Part shown: in pieces, positions 36,129 to 44,281 of the stretch
Position numbering within the stretch: position 1 is the stretch's first letter
How the letters are laid out: each line of letters begins with the position of its first letter
From: Salinilacihabitans rarus
Lineage (GTDB): Archaea; Halobacteriota; Halobacteria; Halobacteriales; Natrialbaceae
Direction: 5' to 3'
Assembly: GCF_024296665.1 (NCBI RefSeq)
Contig: NZ_CP100762.1
Location: 2,604,001-2,668,000 of the forward strand
DNA length: 64,000 nt
Notes under the pieces: generated by a model
Told to the model about the DNA's origin: nothing
Seen by the model: only the letters and a program-made list of their open reading frames with translations
Databases searched by the model: none
Made by a program: the position numbers and the translations under genes

Positions 36129-38558
36129 ATGAGCCGAAACCGCCCCGCCCACGACGCGCCCGCCCGCGAGGACAGCGGCGCCGACGCCCCCGACGAGTGT
36201 ACGCTCTGTGGCCTGCCGACGCCGGACGACCCGATCACCGACCCCGACGTCGACGGGACGTTCTGCTGCCGGGGCTGTCTCGAGGTCCGGCGCGCGCTCG
36301 GCGAGGTCGACGACGCGCGGGCCGGCGCCGTCGAGGACGCCCTGGCGGACGAGGGGCCGGACGTGGCCGACGTCGAGGGCGAGGAGGCGTTCCTCGCGGT
36401 CGACGGGATGCACTGTGCGACCTGCGAGGCGTTCATCGAGGGGCGGGCGACCGCGACCGACGGCGTCCGCGCGGCGGAGGCGAGTTACGCCACCGACGCG
36501 GTCCGCCTCGTCTACGACCCCGACGTCGTCGACGAGGACGACCTCCCCGGCGTCCTCTCGGGGCTGGGCTACGAGGCCCGGACGCGCGGCGAGGGCGGCG
36601 ACGAGGGCGACGACGACGCCCTCGTGAAGTTCCTGATCGGCGGCGGCCTGTTCGGGATGATGGTGATGGTGTGGTACGTCCTCTTTCTGTACCCGACGTA
36701 CTTCGGCTACGACCCGGTCGTCGACCTCGGCGGGTTCGACGGCACCTACGTCTTCGCGAACGTCTGGCTGCTGACCTCGTTCGTCCTCTTTTACACCGGC
36801 TACCCGATCCTCCGGGGGGCGTACGTGAGCCTCCGGGCCGGGCTGCCGAACATGGACCTGCTGGTGTCGGTCGCCGCGGTCTCGGCGTACGTCTACAGCA
36901 CGCTGGCGATGGTGCTGTCGCGGACGGACCTCTACTTCGACGTCACGGTCGCCATCGTCCTCGTCGTCACCGCGGGTACCTACTACGAGGGGCTGGTCAA
37001 ACGCCGCGCGGCTGGCCTGCTGTCGGACCTCGCGGAGCGACAGGTCGACGAGGCTCGCCGGGCCGACGACGGCGAGGTCGTCCCGCTCGAGGCGGTCGGC
37101 CCCGGCGAGGCGCTGCTCGTCCGCCCCGGGGAGCGGGTTCCCCTCGACGGGACGGTCCGCGAGGGGTCGGCCGCGGTCGACGAGTCGCTCGTCACCGGCG
37201 AGTCGCTGCCCGTCGAGAAGGTCCCCGGCGACCCCGTCCGCGGCGGGACGGTCGTGACCGACGCGCCGCTGGTCGTCGAGGTCGGCGCGGACGCCGAGAG
37301 CACGCTCGACCGCCTCGTCGAACTGCTCTGGTCGATCCAGAGTTCCCGCCCGGGGGCCCAGCGGCTGGCGGATCGGCTGGCGACGATCTTCGTCCCGCTC
37401 GTGTTCGTCCTCGCGGCGGCCGCCGCGGGCTGGCTGCTCGCGACCGGCGCGGCCCCGTCGCGGGCGCTGCTGGTCGCCCTGACGGTCCTGATCGTCTCCT
37501 GTCCGTGCGCGCTGGGGCTCGCGACGCCGCTGGCGATCGCCTCGGGGGTGCGCTCGGCGGCCGAGCGGGGGATCGTCGTCGCCGCGGAGGCGATCTTCGA
37601 GTCGGCCCCCGAGGTCGACGTCGTCGTCCTCGACAAGACCGGGACGCTCACGGAGGGCTCGATGACCGTCGAGGGCGTCCGCGCCCCCGAGGCGGACCCC
37701 GACCGCGTCCTCCGGCGGGCCGCGGCCGTCGAGCGCCTCTCCGAGCACCCCGTCGGGGTCGCGGTCGCCGAGGCGGTCGAGGGGGACCTCGACGACGTCG
37801 CCGTCGAGGGGTTCGAGCGGACGAACCGCGGCGTGGCCGGGGTCGTCGACGATGGCGGCGACGAGGGAACCCGCGTCGTCGTCGGCCACCCGGACCTCCT
37901 CGCCGAGCGGGGGCTGGCGATCCCGGCCGCCCTGGAGGAACCGATCGAGCGCGCCCGCGGGGACGGCGACGTCCCCGTCGTCGTCGGCTGGGCGGGCCGG
38001 GCCCGCGGCGTGGTCGTCGTCGGCGACAGCCCCCGCGAGGAGTGGCGCGAGGCCGTCGAGACGCTCTCGGAGGGCCGCGAGGTCGTCGTCCTCACCGGCG
38101 ACGAGGGCGCGGCGGCGGATCGCTTCCGCGAGGTCGACGCCGTCGACGAAGTGTTCGCGGGGGTCCCCCCGGAGGCGAAGGCGGAGACGGTGCGACGGCT
38201 CCGCTCGAAGGGCACCGTCGCGATGGTCGGCGACGGGAGCAACGACGCGCCCGCGCTCGCGGCCGCGGACGTGGGCATCGCCCTCGGCGGCGGAACGACG
38301 CTCGCGATCGACGCCGCCGACGCGGTGATCGTCGGGGACGACCTCGGCGCCGTCGCCGAGACGTTCGCGATCGCCCGCGGGACGAATCGGCGCATCCGCC
38401 AGAACCTCGGCTGGGCGTTCTGTTACAACGCGATCGCGATCCCGATCGCGCTCGCGGGCCTGCTGAACCCGCTGTTCGCCGCCGTCGCCATGGCCTCCAG
38501 CAGCGTCCTCGTCGTCCTCAACTCCGCGCGCTCGATCGGCCCGGGCGGCCGCGACTGA
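36129..38558 (+). CDS. Copper-translocating P1B-type ATPase, CcoI/FixI-like
   Basis: 809 residues. An N-terminal metal-binding module has C24, C27, C46, C47 and C50 (CTLCGLP, CCRGC), typical of CcoI-type ATPases. An HMA domain follows with DGMHCATCEAF (C96, C99). Eight helices follow, with the transport motif SCPCALG (C458, P459, C460), DKTGT (D502), SEHPVG and GDGSNDAPAL. It would export copper or deliver it to the oxidase. The position after a SafE-like gene next to the ba3 oxidase supports the assembly role. GSND replaces the common GIND, a small difference. Confidence 0.9.
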   Translation: MSRNRPAHDAPAREDSGADAPDECTLCGLPTPDDPITDPDVDGTFCCRGCLEVRRALGEVDDARAGAVEDALADEGPDVADVEGEEAFLAVDGMHCATCEAFIEGRATATDGVRAAEASYATDAVRLVYDPDVVDEDDLPGVLSGLGYEARTRGEGGDEGDDDALVKFLIGGGLFGMMVMVWYVLFLYPTYFGYDPVVDLGGFDGTYVFANVWLLTSFVLFYTGYPILRGAYVSLRAGLPNMDLLVSVAAVSAYVYSTLAMVLSRTDLYFDVTVAIVLVVTAGTYYEGLVKRRAAGLLSDLAERQVDEARRADDGEVVPLEAVGPGEALLVRPGERVPLDGTVREGSAAVDESLVTGESLPVEKVPGDPVRGGTVVTDAPLVVEVGADAESTLDRLVELLWSIQSSRPGAQRLADRLATIFVPLVFVLAAAAAGWLLATGAAPSRALLVALTVLIVSCPCALGLATPLAIASGVRSAAERGIVVAAEAIFESAPEVDVVVLDKTGTLTEGSMTVEGVRAPEADPDRVLRRAAAVERLSEHPVGVAVAEAVEGDLDDVAVEGFERTNRGVAGVVDDGGDEGTRVVVGHPDLLAERGLAIPAALEEPIERARGDGDVPVVVGWAGRARGVVVVGDSPREEWREAVETLSEGREVVVLTGDEGAAADRFREVDAVDEVFAGVPPEAKAETVRRLRSKGTVAMVGDGSNDAPALAAADVGIALGGGTTLAIDAADAVIVGDDLGAVAETFAIARGTNRRIRQNLGWAFCYNAIAIPIALAGLLNPLFAAVAMASSSVLVVLNSARSIGPGGRD

Positions 38559-38896
38559 GACGAGCGCGGCGTGCCCAACTATTTTGGCGGTAGCTCTATC
38601 CGCCGCGTCGTGGTCCGTCCCCACGGCAGGGGACCGGCCGTCCGACGCAGCCCACCCCCGGTCCGGCCCTGCCCGCCGTCACGGCGCCCCCGGCGCAGAG
38701 GCACCCAGCACCCGCGGCCCGCTGCGGGCTTTTCCGACCTCGATCCGCCAGCGACGGCCACGGCGTGTTACGCCGTCGCGTCGACGTGTGGGGCGGCCGG
38801 ACCGTCGTCGGGGCCTGACGGTGTCGCCAGCCGACGCGTCCGCGCGGCCCGACCGGGCGTCGTTTATTGCCGCCGCGACCCTAGACGACGTTCGCA
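38559..38896. other. Intergenic stretch, no gene seen
   Basis: Only arginine- and proline-rich frames occur here. GTTTATTGCC at 38858-38867 is a possible TATA element about 30 bases before ATG 38897. AACTATTTTGG at about 38578 is a second AT-rich island of unknown use. Confidence 0.45.
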
Positions 38897-39538
38897 ATGC
38901 TATCGTTCCTCGTACTCTACGGAACCGGGGAGGGACAGACCGCGAGGGTCGCCGCCCGCGTCGGCGACGCGCTCGTCGAACGGGGACACGACGCGACGGT
39001 CGTGGACGCGGACGCGGTCCCGCCGGGGCTCTCCGTCGACGACTTCGACGCGGTCCTCGTCGGCGCGTCCGTCCACGGCGGCAAACACCAGCCGTCGGTC
39101 CGCGAGTTCGTCGCGTCCGCCCGCGACGCGCTGGCGGCGAAACCGACGGCCTTCTTCCAGGTGTCGCTGTCGTCGGCCGACGAGCGGGGCGAGGCCCAGG
39201 CGGCGGGGTACGTCGAGGAGTTCGTCGCGGACACCGGCTGGAACCCCGACCGGATCGGGCTGTTCGGCGGCGCGCTCCGGTACTCGAAGTACGGGTTCCT
39301 GAAGCGGCTGCTGATGCGACGGATCGCCAGGCGGGCCGTGCCCGAGATGCCCGACCCGGAGCCGTCCGGGGACGTCGAGTTCACCGACTGGGACGAGGTC
39401 GAGGCGTTCGCCGCCGACGTCGCCGCGTTCGTCGAGGGGCGACTCGGCGTCGCGCCGCCCGACGCCGCCGGGAACGACCGGAACGCACCCCCTTCGTCGG
39501 CCGACGACGTTCGTGAGCGCCATGACCGATCCGGGTGA
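38897..39538 (+). CDS. Flavodoxin domain protein (HemG-like)
   Basis: 213 residues. FMN phosphate loop YGTGEGQTARVAARVGDAL, then VLVGASVHGGKHQPSVREFV and FGGALRYSKYGFLKRLLMRR. These features match flavodoxin_5/protoporphyrinogen oxidase HemG-like proteins, which use FMN to move electrons. True HemG function is not established in archaea. It overlaps the following acyltransferase gene by 17 bases, so the two are co-translated. The C-terminal 25 residues are low-complexity. Confidence 0.82.
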   Translation: MLSFLVLYGTGEGQTARVAARVGDALVERGHDATVVDADAVPPGLSVDDFDAVLVGASVHGGKHQPSVREFVASARDALAAKPTAFFQVSLSSADERGEAQAAGYVEEFVADTGWNPDRIGLFGGALRYSKYGFLKRLLMRRIARRAVPEMPDPEPSGDVEFTDWDEVEAFAADVAAFVEGRLGVAPPDAAGNDRNAPPSSADDVRERHDRSG

Positions 39539-40295
39539 CGCGACCGAGCCGTTCCCGAGACGGCGGCGGGGGACGGTCGACGCGATGCGCGCGGCCGGCC
39601 GGCGAAGCGACGTCCACGGCCTCGTCGAGTTCGACGTCACCGAGGCCAGACGGCGGGTTCGCGACCGGGCGGAGCGGACGGGCGAGGACCGCTCGTTCAC
39701 CGCGTTTCTCGTGTTCTGTCTGGCCCGGGCGCTCGACGATCACCCCGACCTCAACGCCTACCGGGACTGGCGGGGGCGGATCGTCCGCTTCGACGACGTC
39801 GACGTGATGGTCGTCGTCGAGGTCGACCTCGACGGGACCCGGATCGGCGTCCCACACGTCGTCCGAGCGGCCAACCGGCGGTCGCTCCGGTCGATCCACG
39901 ACGAGATCCGGACGGCCCAGACCGACCCGGCCGAACGCCGCCTGCCGGGGCCGGCCTCGCTGGCCCTCCGCCTCCCCGGGCCCGTCCGGCGGCTGTTCTT
40001 CCGGCTCCCGCGGTGGTTCCCCCGGCGCTGGAAGCGGGTCGCCGGCACGGTCGCCGTGACGTCCGTCGGGATGTTCGGCACCGGCGGCGGGTGGGGGATC
40101 ACCCCGACGAACTACACGCTCCAGCTCACGGTCGGCGGCATCGACCGGAAACCGGGGGTCGTCGACGGCGAGATCGAACCCCGGGAGTACCTCTCCGTCA
40201 CGGCGACGTTCGACCACGACGTCGTCGACGGCGCGCCCGCGGCGCGGTTTCTGGAACGGCTGCGGGAACTCGTCGAAGGGGCCGACGGGCTGTGA
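39522..40295 (+). CDS. Stand-alone E2-type acyltransferase (no lipoyl domain)
   Basis: 257 residues from ATG 39522 (a GTG at 39513 is an alternative). It aligns with only the catalytic domain of 2-oxoacid dehydrogenase E2 enzymes: AAGRRSDVHGLVEFDVTEAR, FTAFLVFCLARALDDHPDLN, AVTSVGMFGTGGGWGITPTN and HDVVDG with catalytic H232. No lipoyl or subunit-binding domain is present. Such chloramphenicol acetyltransferase-fold proteins transfer acyl groups from CoA or another thiol. The substrate is not known. It may work with the overlapping flavodoxin. Confidence 0.8.
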   Translation: MTDPGDATEPFPRRRRGTVDAMRAAGRRSDVHGLVEFDVTEARRRVRDRAERTGEDRSFTAFLVFCLARALDDHPDLNAYRDWRGRIVRFDDVDVMVVVEVDLDGTRIGVPHVVRAANRRSLRSIHDEIRTAQTDPAERRLPGPASLALRLPGPVRRLFFRLPRWFPRRWKRVAGTVAVTSVGMFGTGGGWGITPTNYTLQLTVGGIDRKPGVVDGEIEPREYLSVTATFDHDVVDGAPAARFLERLRELVEGADGL

Positions 40296-40360
40296 CGCGG
40301 ACGCGACCCGAAGGGAGCCCCACTCGCCCGGCACACGCCGGCCGGCGCGGAGAGAGAGCC

Positions 40361-41899
40361 CTATACGGGGAGGCTCGCGCGCTCGCGCCACTCCTCGTCC
40401 ACCCGCGCACCCGTCTCCGCGAGGGCGTCGAACACGGTCTCGATGTCCGACGCGGTCGTCCGGTGGCTGCAGATGGACATCCGAAGGGCGCGCCGCGAGC
40501 GGATGGCCGTGGTCGTGAGAAACGCGCGTCCGCTCTGCACGACTTCGTCCGCGATCTCCTGGTTGAGTTCGTCCAGATACCGGTGGACCCGCGTCAGCGG
40601 GACCGCGGGCGGATCGGCGAGGACTTCCTGGAGGTCCGCCGGCACGTACCGGAACGAGTAGATGAACAGGTTCGGCTCCTGGACCGCCACGAAATCGTCG
40701 TGCGAACGGACGAGGGCGTCTAACCGCTCCGCACAGGCGACGCCGTTCCGAAGCAGATCCCGATACCCATCCAGCCCGTAGTGTTTCAGGCTCGTCCAGA
40801 GCTTCAGCGCCCGGAACCCGCGGGACATCTGCGGCCCGAACTCGTAGTAGTCGAACTCCTCCGGCGTCTCCGCGATCGACCCCCGGAGGTACGACGCGTC
40901 CATTGCGAACGTCCTCGCCAGGACGTCCCGATCGCGGACGAGAACCCCGCCGCACTCGTAGGGAACGAACAGCCACTTGTGCGGATCGAGCGTCACGGAG
41001 TCCGCGCGCTCCATCCCCTCGTAGCGGGATTCGAACTCCGGGACCATCGCCCCCACCGCCCCGCAGGCGCCGTCGACGTGAAACCAGAGGTCGCGCTCGG
41101 CACAGACGTCCGCGACGTCGTCCAAGGGATCGATCGCGCTCACGTTGATCGAGCCCGCCTGTCCGACGACGCAGAACGGCTCGTCGCCGCGCGCTCGGTC
41201 GTCTTCGAGCAGCCGCTCTAGGGCGGCGACGTCCATCGTGAAGTCCTCGTGGCTGGGCACTCGCCGGACCGCATCGCGCCCGAGGTTGAGCATGTCCGCG
41301 GCTCGGACGACGCTGGTGTGGCACTCGTGGTCGGCCACGTAGAGCGTGTATCGGGGCCGGTCGTTCCCCTGTAACCCGGGGCCGGCCGTCTCGTGGTCGG
41401 TCCGGTCGCGGAGCGCGGACAGGATGGCGGTGACGTTGGCCATCGTCCCCCCGCTGGTCAGCAGCCCGCCGGTGTCGGGCGGGTACCCGATCGCCTCGGC
41501 CAACCACCGGATACAGCGGCGTTCGACTTCCGTCCCGGAGGGCGCCGGGTGCCACCCGCCCACGTTCATGTTCACGGTCGCCGCGATGGCGTCGGCCAGC
41601 GGGGCGAGCGGCGTTCCCGACCCCATCACGAAGCCGAAAAACCGCGGCGACGGATTGTGGGTCGCGTACGGGATGACGCGCTCTTCGACGGCGTCGAGGA
41701 TCGCGTCCGGGTCCTCACCGCTCTCGGGGAGGGGTTCGTCGAACGCCGCGGCGACGCGCCCGGGGTCGGCCTGGACGTAGACGGGCCGGTCTTCGATTCG
41801 CTCGTAGTACTCGGCGATCAGATCGACGGTTCGGTACCCGAGTTCCCGGAACTCGTCGGGATCGAGATCGCCCGCCGGCGGGCCGTCTCGAGTGGTCAT
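40361..41899 (-). CDS. PLP-dependent group II decarboxylase
   Basis: 512 residues from ATG 41899. The Schiff-base lysine is K308 in TLDPHKWLFVPYECG; H191 (stacks on PLP) lies in VADHECHTSV, and D276 (pairs with the pyridine nitrogen) in WFHVDGACGA. NPSPRFFGFVMGSGTPLAP and GLLTSGGTMANVTAI are also typical. The aromatic-L-amino-acid/tyrosine/glutamate/diaminobutyrate decarboxylases share this fold, so the amino-acid substrate remains open. It stands alone, transcribed toward the acyltransferase. Confidence 0.88.
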   Translation of the reverse strand: MTTRDGPPAGDLDPDEFRELGYRTVDLIAEYYERIEDRPVYVQADPGRVAAAFDEPLPESGEDPDAILDAVEERVIPYATHNPSPRFFGFVMGSGTPLAPLADAIAATVNMNVGGWHPAPSGTEVERRCIRWLAEAIGYPPDTGGLLTSGGTMANVTAILSALRDRTDHETAGPGLQGNDRPRYTLYVADHECHTSVVRAADMLNLGRDAVRRVPSHEDFTMDVAALERLLEDDRARGDEPFCVVGQAGSINVSAIDPLDDVADVCAERDLWFHVDGACGAVGAMVPEFESRYEGMERADSVTLDPHKWLFVPYECGGVLVRDRDVLARTFAMDASYLRGSIAETPEEFDYYEFGPQMSRGFRALKLWTSLKHYGLDGYRDLLRNGVACAERLDALVRSHDDFVAVQEPNLFIYSFRYVPADLQEVLADPPAVPLTRVHRYLDELNQEIADEVVQSGRAFLTTTAIRSRRALRMSICSHRTTASDIETVFDALAETGARVDEEWRERASLPV

Positions 41900-41907
41900 A
41901 CGGACAG

Positions 41908-41923
41908 CACCCCGTGTGGGGTG
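41908..41923. promoter_or_regulatory. Palindrome between promoter and decarboxylase start
   Basis: CACCCCGTGTGGGGTG is a perfect 6-bp inverted repeat with a four-base centre, nine bases before the decarboxylase ATG on the minus strand. A TATA-like GCGTTATCAC (41921-41930, minus strand) precedes it. The position suggests an operator that would cover the transcription start. Confidence 0.5.
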
Positions 41924-42104
41924 ATAACGCTTACACGCCCGCGGTTGACGGATACCGACTACCACGTGGTGTCCCACTCCGAGCGATCGCACCCCAAACG
42001 GCGTGACGATCAATTACGTTGCCACTGTGATATCTATATGTAGCGGGTGACCGTGCGTCTCACCCCGCACGCTGGACACAGCGGCGGGCAACGGGAGTAC
42101 TATC

Positions 42105-42728
42105 ATGACCGACGATACGACCGACGTGCCCGATTGGCACCTCAAGGGGGAGTTCATCGAAGCGTGTAACTGTTCGGTCCCGTGTCAGTGTCTGTGGCAC
42201 GAACCGGCGGACGACGGCGGGTGTACCTTCGCCGGCTTCTGGAACATCGAGGAAGGGACGTACGGAGACGTGTCCGTGGACGGGCTGGGGGCCGGGATGC
42301 TCGTTTTGGACGAGGGGGTCCTCTTCGAAGGCGGGTGGCACGTCGTCCTCGTGATCGACGAGGCCGCCGACGAGGAACAGGCGGCGGCGCTCGAACGGAT
42401 CTTCTCCGGACGGGCGGGCGGACTGTTCGAAGCTGCGGCGCCGCTCGTCGAGACGGTCGAGGACAGCGTCGTCGTGCCGTTCTCCTACTCGACCGAGGAC
42501 GGCCACCGCTCGTTCAGTGCCGGCGACGTCGTCACGATAGAGGCCGACGGCGCCGTCGGCTTCGGCGACGAGCAGGGATCGGTGTACCCCCACCCGTTCG
42601 TTCCGCCGGACGAGCAACCGAACACCGGAAAGACGACCGAAGCGACCGTCGACTTCGACGACGACTTCTCGTGGGACGTCGGCGGCAACAACTCGTACTT
42701 CGGGGAGTTCGAGATGGCGAACACCTGA
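42105..42728 (+). CDS. DUF1326 family protein
   Basis: 207 residues. The start WHLKGEFIEACNCSVPCQCLW carries the conserved C-N-C and C-Q-C motif, probably a metal site. TFAGFWNIEEGTYGDVSVDG and the beta-rich remainder are typical of DUF1326. The family is often next to DUF2182, as here. Function is unknown; metal handling is an inference from the cysteines. An AT-rich element TATCTATATGTAG (about 42030-42042) is a possible promoter. Confidence 0.85.
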   Translation: MTDDTTDVPDWHLKGEFIEACNCSVPCQCLWHEPADDGGCTFAGFWNIEEGTYGDVSVDGLGAGMLVLDEGVLFEGGWHVVLVIDEAADEEQAAALERIFSGRAGGLFEAAAPLVETVEDSVVVPFSYSTEDGHRSFSAGDVVTIEADGAVGFGDEQGSVYPHPFVPPDEQPNTGKTTEATVDFDDDFSWDVGGNNSYFGEFEMANT

Positions 42729-42749
42729 ACGCACCGCTCGGTATCGACC

Positions 42750-43541
42750 ATGGCAACACGTGACGCTATTCGGCGGGTTACGACCGCCCGTCGGCTGCCG
42801 CTCGTCGCAGTCGCCCTCTACGGCATCGCGCTCGTAGCGTGGCTACTCGTTCTCCGACAGTGGCTGCCGATGCCGGGCGGGGAAACGGGCGCGCGGATGT
42901 CCGACCCCGGCGTTCCGGAGGCGATGGCGACGGGACACGGCCTCGTCGGGGTGGGGCTCTATCTGGCGATGTGGGCGACGATGATGATCGCCATGATGTA
43001 TCCCTCGTCGGTCCCGCTGTTCCGGCTGTACTACGGGACGCTTCGGGGCGACTCGAGAGCCGGAAAACTCGCCCGGCTGAGCGCGCTGCTCGGCACGTAT
43101 ACGCTCGTCTGGGGGCTCACCGGCCTGATTCCACTGACGGTAAATTCCGCGGTCCCGATCGCGTCCCTCGCCGCCGACCACGGACCGCTCCTGTTCGGAA
43201 GCGTGTTGCTCGTCCTGGGCGGATACCAGCTCTCACCGTACAAGTACCGGTGTCTGGACAAATGCCGGTCGCCGTTCGGGTTCCTGCTGACCTATCACCG
43301 GCCCGGGATTCGCGGCGCCGCGCACGTGGGATTTCGCTTCAGCGTCTTCTGCGTCGGGTGCTGTTGGGCGCTGTTCGCGTTCGTGGTCGTCGCCGGCTCG
43401 ATGAACGTCCTCTGGATGGCGACCATCGCGCTCGTGCTCTCGCTCGAACGAACGGTCTCGTGGGGCCCGCAGTTGGCCAAGGCGGTCGGCGTCGTCGCCG
43501 GCGCCGCCGGGAGCACTCTCGTCGCGGTCGCGGTAGCGTAG
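42750..43541 (+). CDS. DUF2182 family integral membrane protein
   Basis: 263 residues with seven or so hydrophobic helices. AMWATMMIAMMYPSSVPLFR has the methionine-rich motif of the family, and YKYRCLDKCRSPFGFLLTYH the paired cysteines C-L-D-K-C. HVGFRFSVFCVGCCWALFAF has further cysteines. These residues and the coupling with DUF1326 (21-base gap) suggest a metal, possibly copper, membrane pathway. No reaction is known. Confidence 0.87.
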   Translation: MATRDAIRRVTTARRLPLVAVALYGIALVAWLLVLRQWLPMPGGETGARMSDPGVPEAMATGHGLVGVGLYLAMWATMMIAMMYPSSVPLFRLYYGTLRGDSRAGKLARLSALLGTYTLVWGLTGLIPLTVNSAVPIASLAADHGPLLFGSVLLVLGGYQLSPYKYRCLDKCRSPFGFLLTYHRPGIRGAAHVGFRFSVFCVGCCWALFAFVVVAGSMNVLWMATIALVLSLERTVSWGPQLAKAVGVVAGAAGSTLVAVAVA

Positions 43542-43758
43542 CCGCCGGGAGAACCACGCACGAATTCGCGGACGAGCGGGGGTGTTCGGGCCACATCGCG
43601 GACTTCTCGCCCGGCGGTGATTGGGACGTTAACGGTCCCTATTCGGCGTGGCGAACAGTAGCGCCCGCCCTGCCAGTCGGGGTACCCAGAGCACTACCAT
43701 TTCTGTCTTCTCTCCCCTCTCTACAGGTTTATATCCGAAGCCGCGGCCAACGCCGGCG

Positions 43759-43908
43759 ATGCAGATCGAAACCTCCCCGATGGAGGACTGGCTCGTGATC
43801 GTCGCGCTGCAGCGTCTCGCCGACGACTACGAAGACGTCGATCCCGACCTCGCGAGGCGGGCGCGGTGGCTGGCCGTCGCGATCGCTGAGGAGTATAGCC
43901 GCCGATAG
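43759..43908 (+). CDS. Small acidic protein, 49 aa
   Basis: ATG 43759 to TAG 43906-43908: MQIETSPMEDWLVIVALQRL, then ADDYEDVDPDLARRARWLAV. A TATA box, GTTTATATCC, at about 43728-43737 is roughly 27 bases before the ATG, fitting a leaderless gene. Helical, no family recognised. The TATA box and acidic composition support that it is real. Confidence 0.6.
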   Translation: MQIETSPMEDWLVIVALQRLADDYEDVDPDLARRARWLAVAIAEEYSRR

Positions 43909-44281
43909 ATACACCGAGTTGTTACTCAGCTGGCGGAAAACGTGCCGGTGAGAAATGGTCCATCCCTACCCAGGGGAGAGACCCGGCACGCCCATGACAG
44001 GTAGTACGGTAACTCCGTATTACCCGTGTTGTGGGTCTAGTCCCACGTACGTCTTTCCTCGATTCGAGAGCATTAATCTTCTGTTTGCGTGCGTACGCGG
44101 AGGTACGCCGTCTGGGTAATTCTCTTTTGCATTCTATGAGATTTCGAGCGAATAATACAGAAAGCTTATTACGGACTTGTGTAAAGAAACAGTTACCCCT
44201 ACCCACCCTGGATGTCCGCTTCGGTGACATACCGTGTGGTTGCCGGGCGACGCTCCAGAGAAAACAAACACAACGATAATA
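43909..44281 (+). promoter_or_regulatory. Long AT-rich upstream region of the S-layer gene
   Basis: No gene is seen. The stretch is clearly richer in A and T than the rest of the window. AAGCTTATTACGG (44163-44175) is the best TATA candidate and would give a leader of roughly 80-90 bases. Long leaders have been reported for S-layer transcripts of other haloarchaea. The ATG is preceded by CACAACGATAATA with no Shine-Dalgarno. Confidence 0.5.

Noticed and set aside
35850-38624. Long minus-strand open frame opposite the copper ATPase
   Set aside because: Arginine- and low-complexity-rich translation with no motif. The plus strand carries intact CPC, DKTGT and GDGSND motifs.
43922-44230. Minus-strand frame upstream of the S-layer gene
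   Set aside because: Basic, cysteine-containing translation without acidic bias or homology, in an AT-rich region best explained as leader and promoter.
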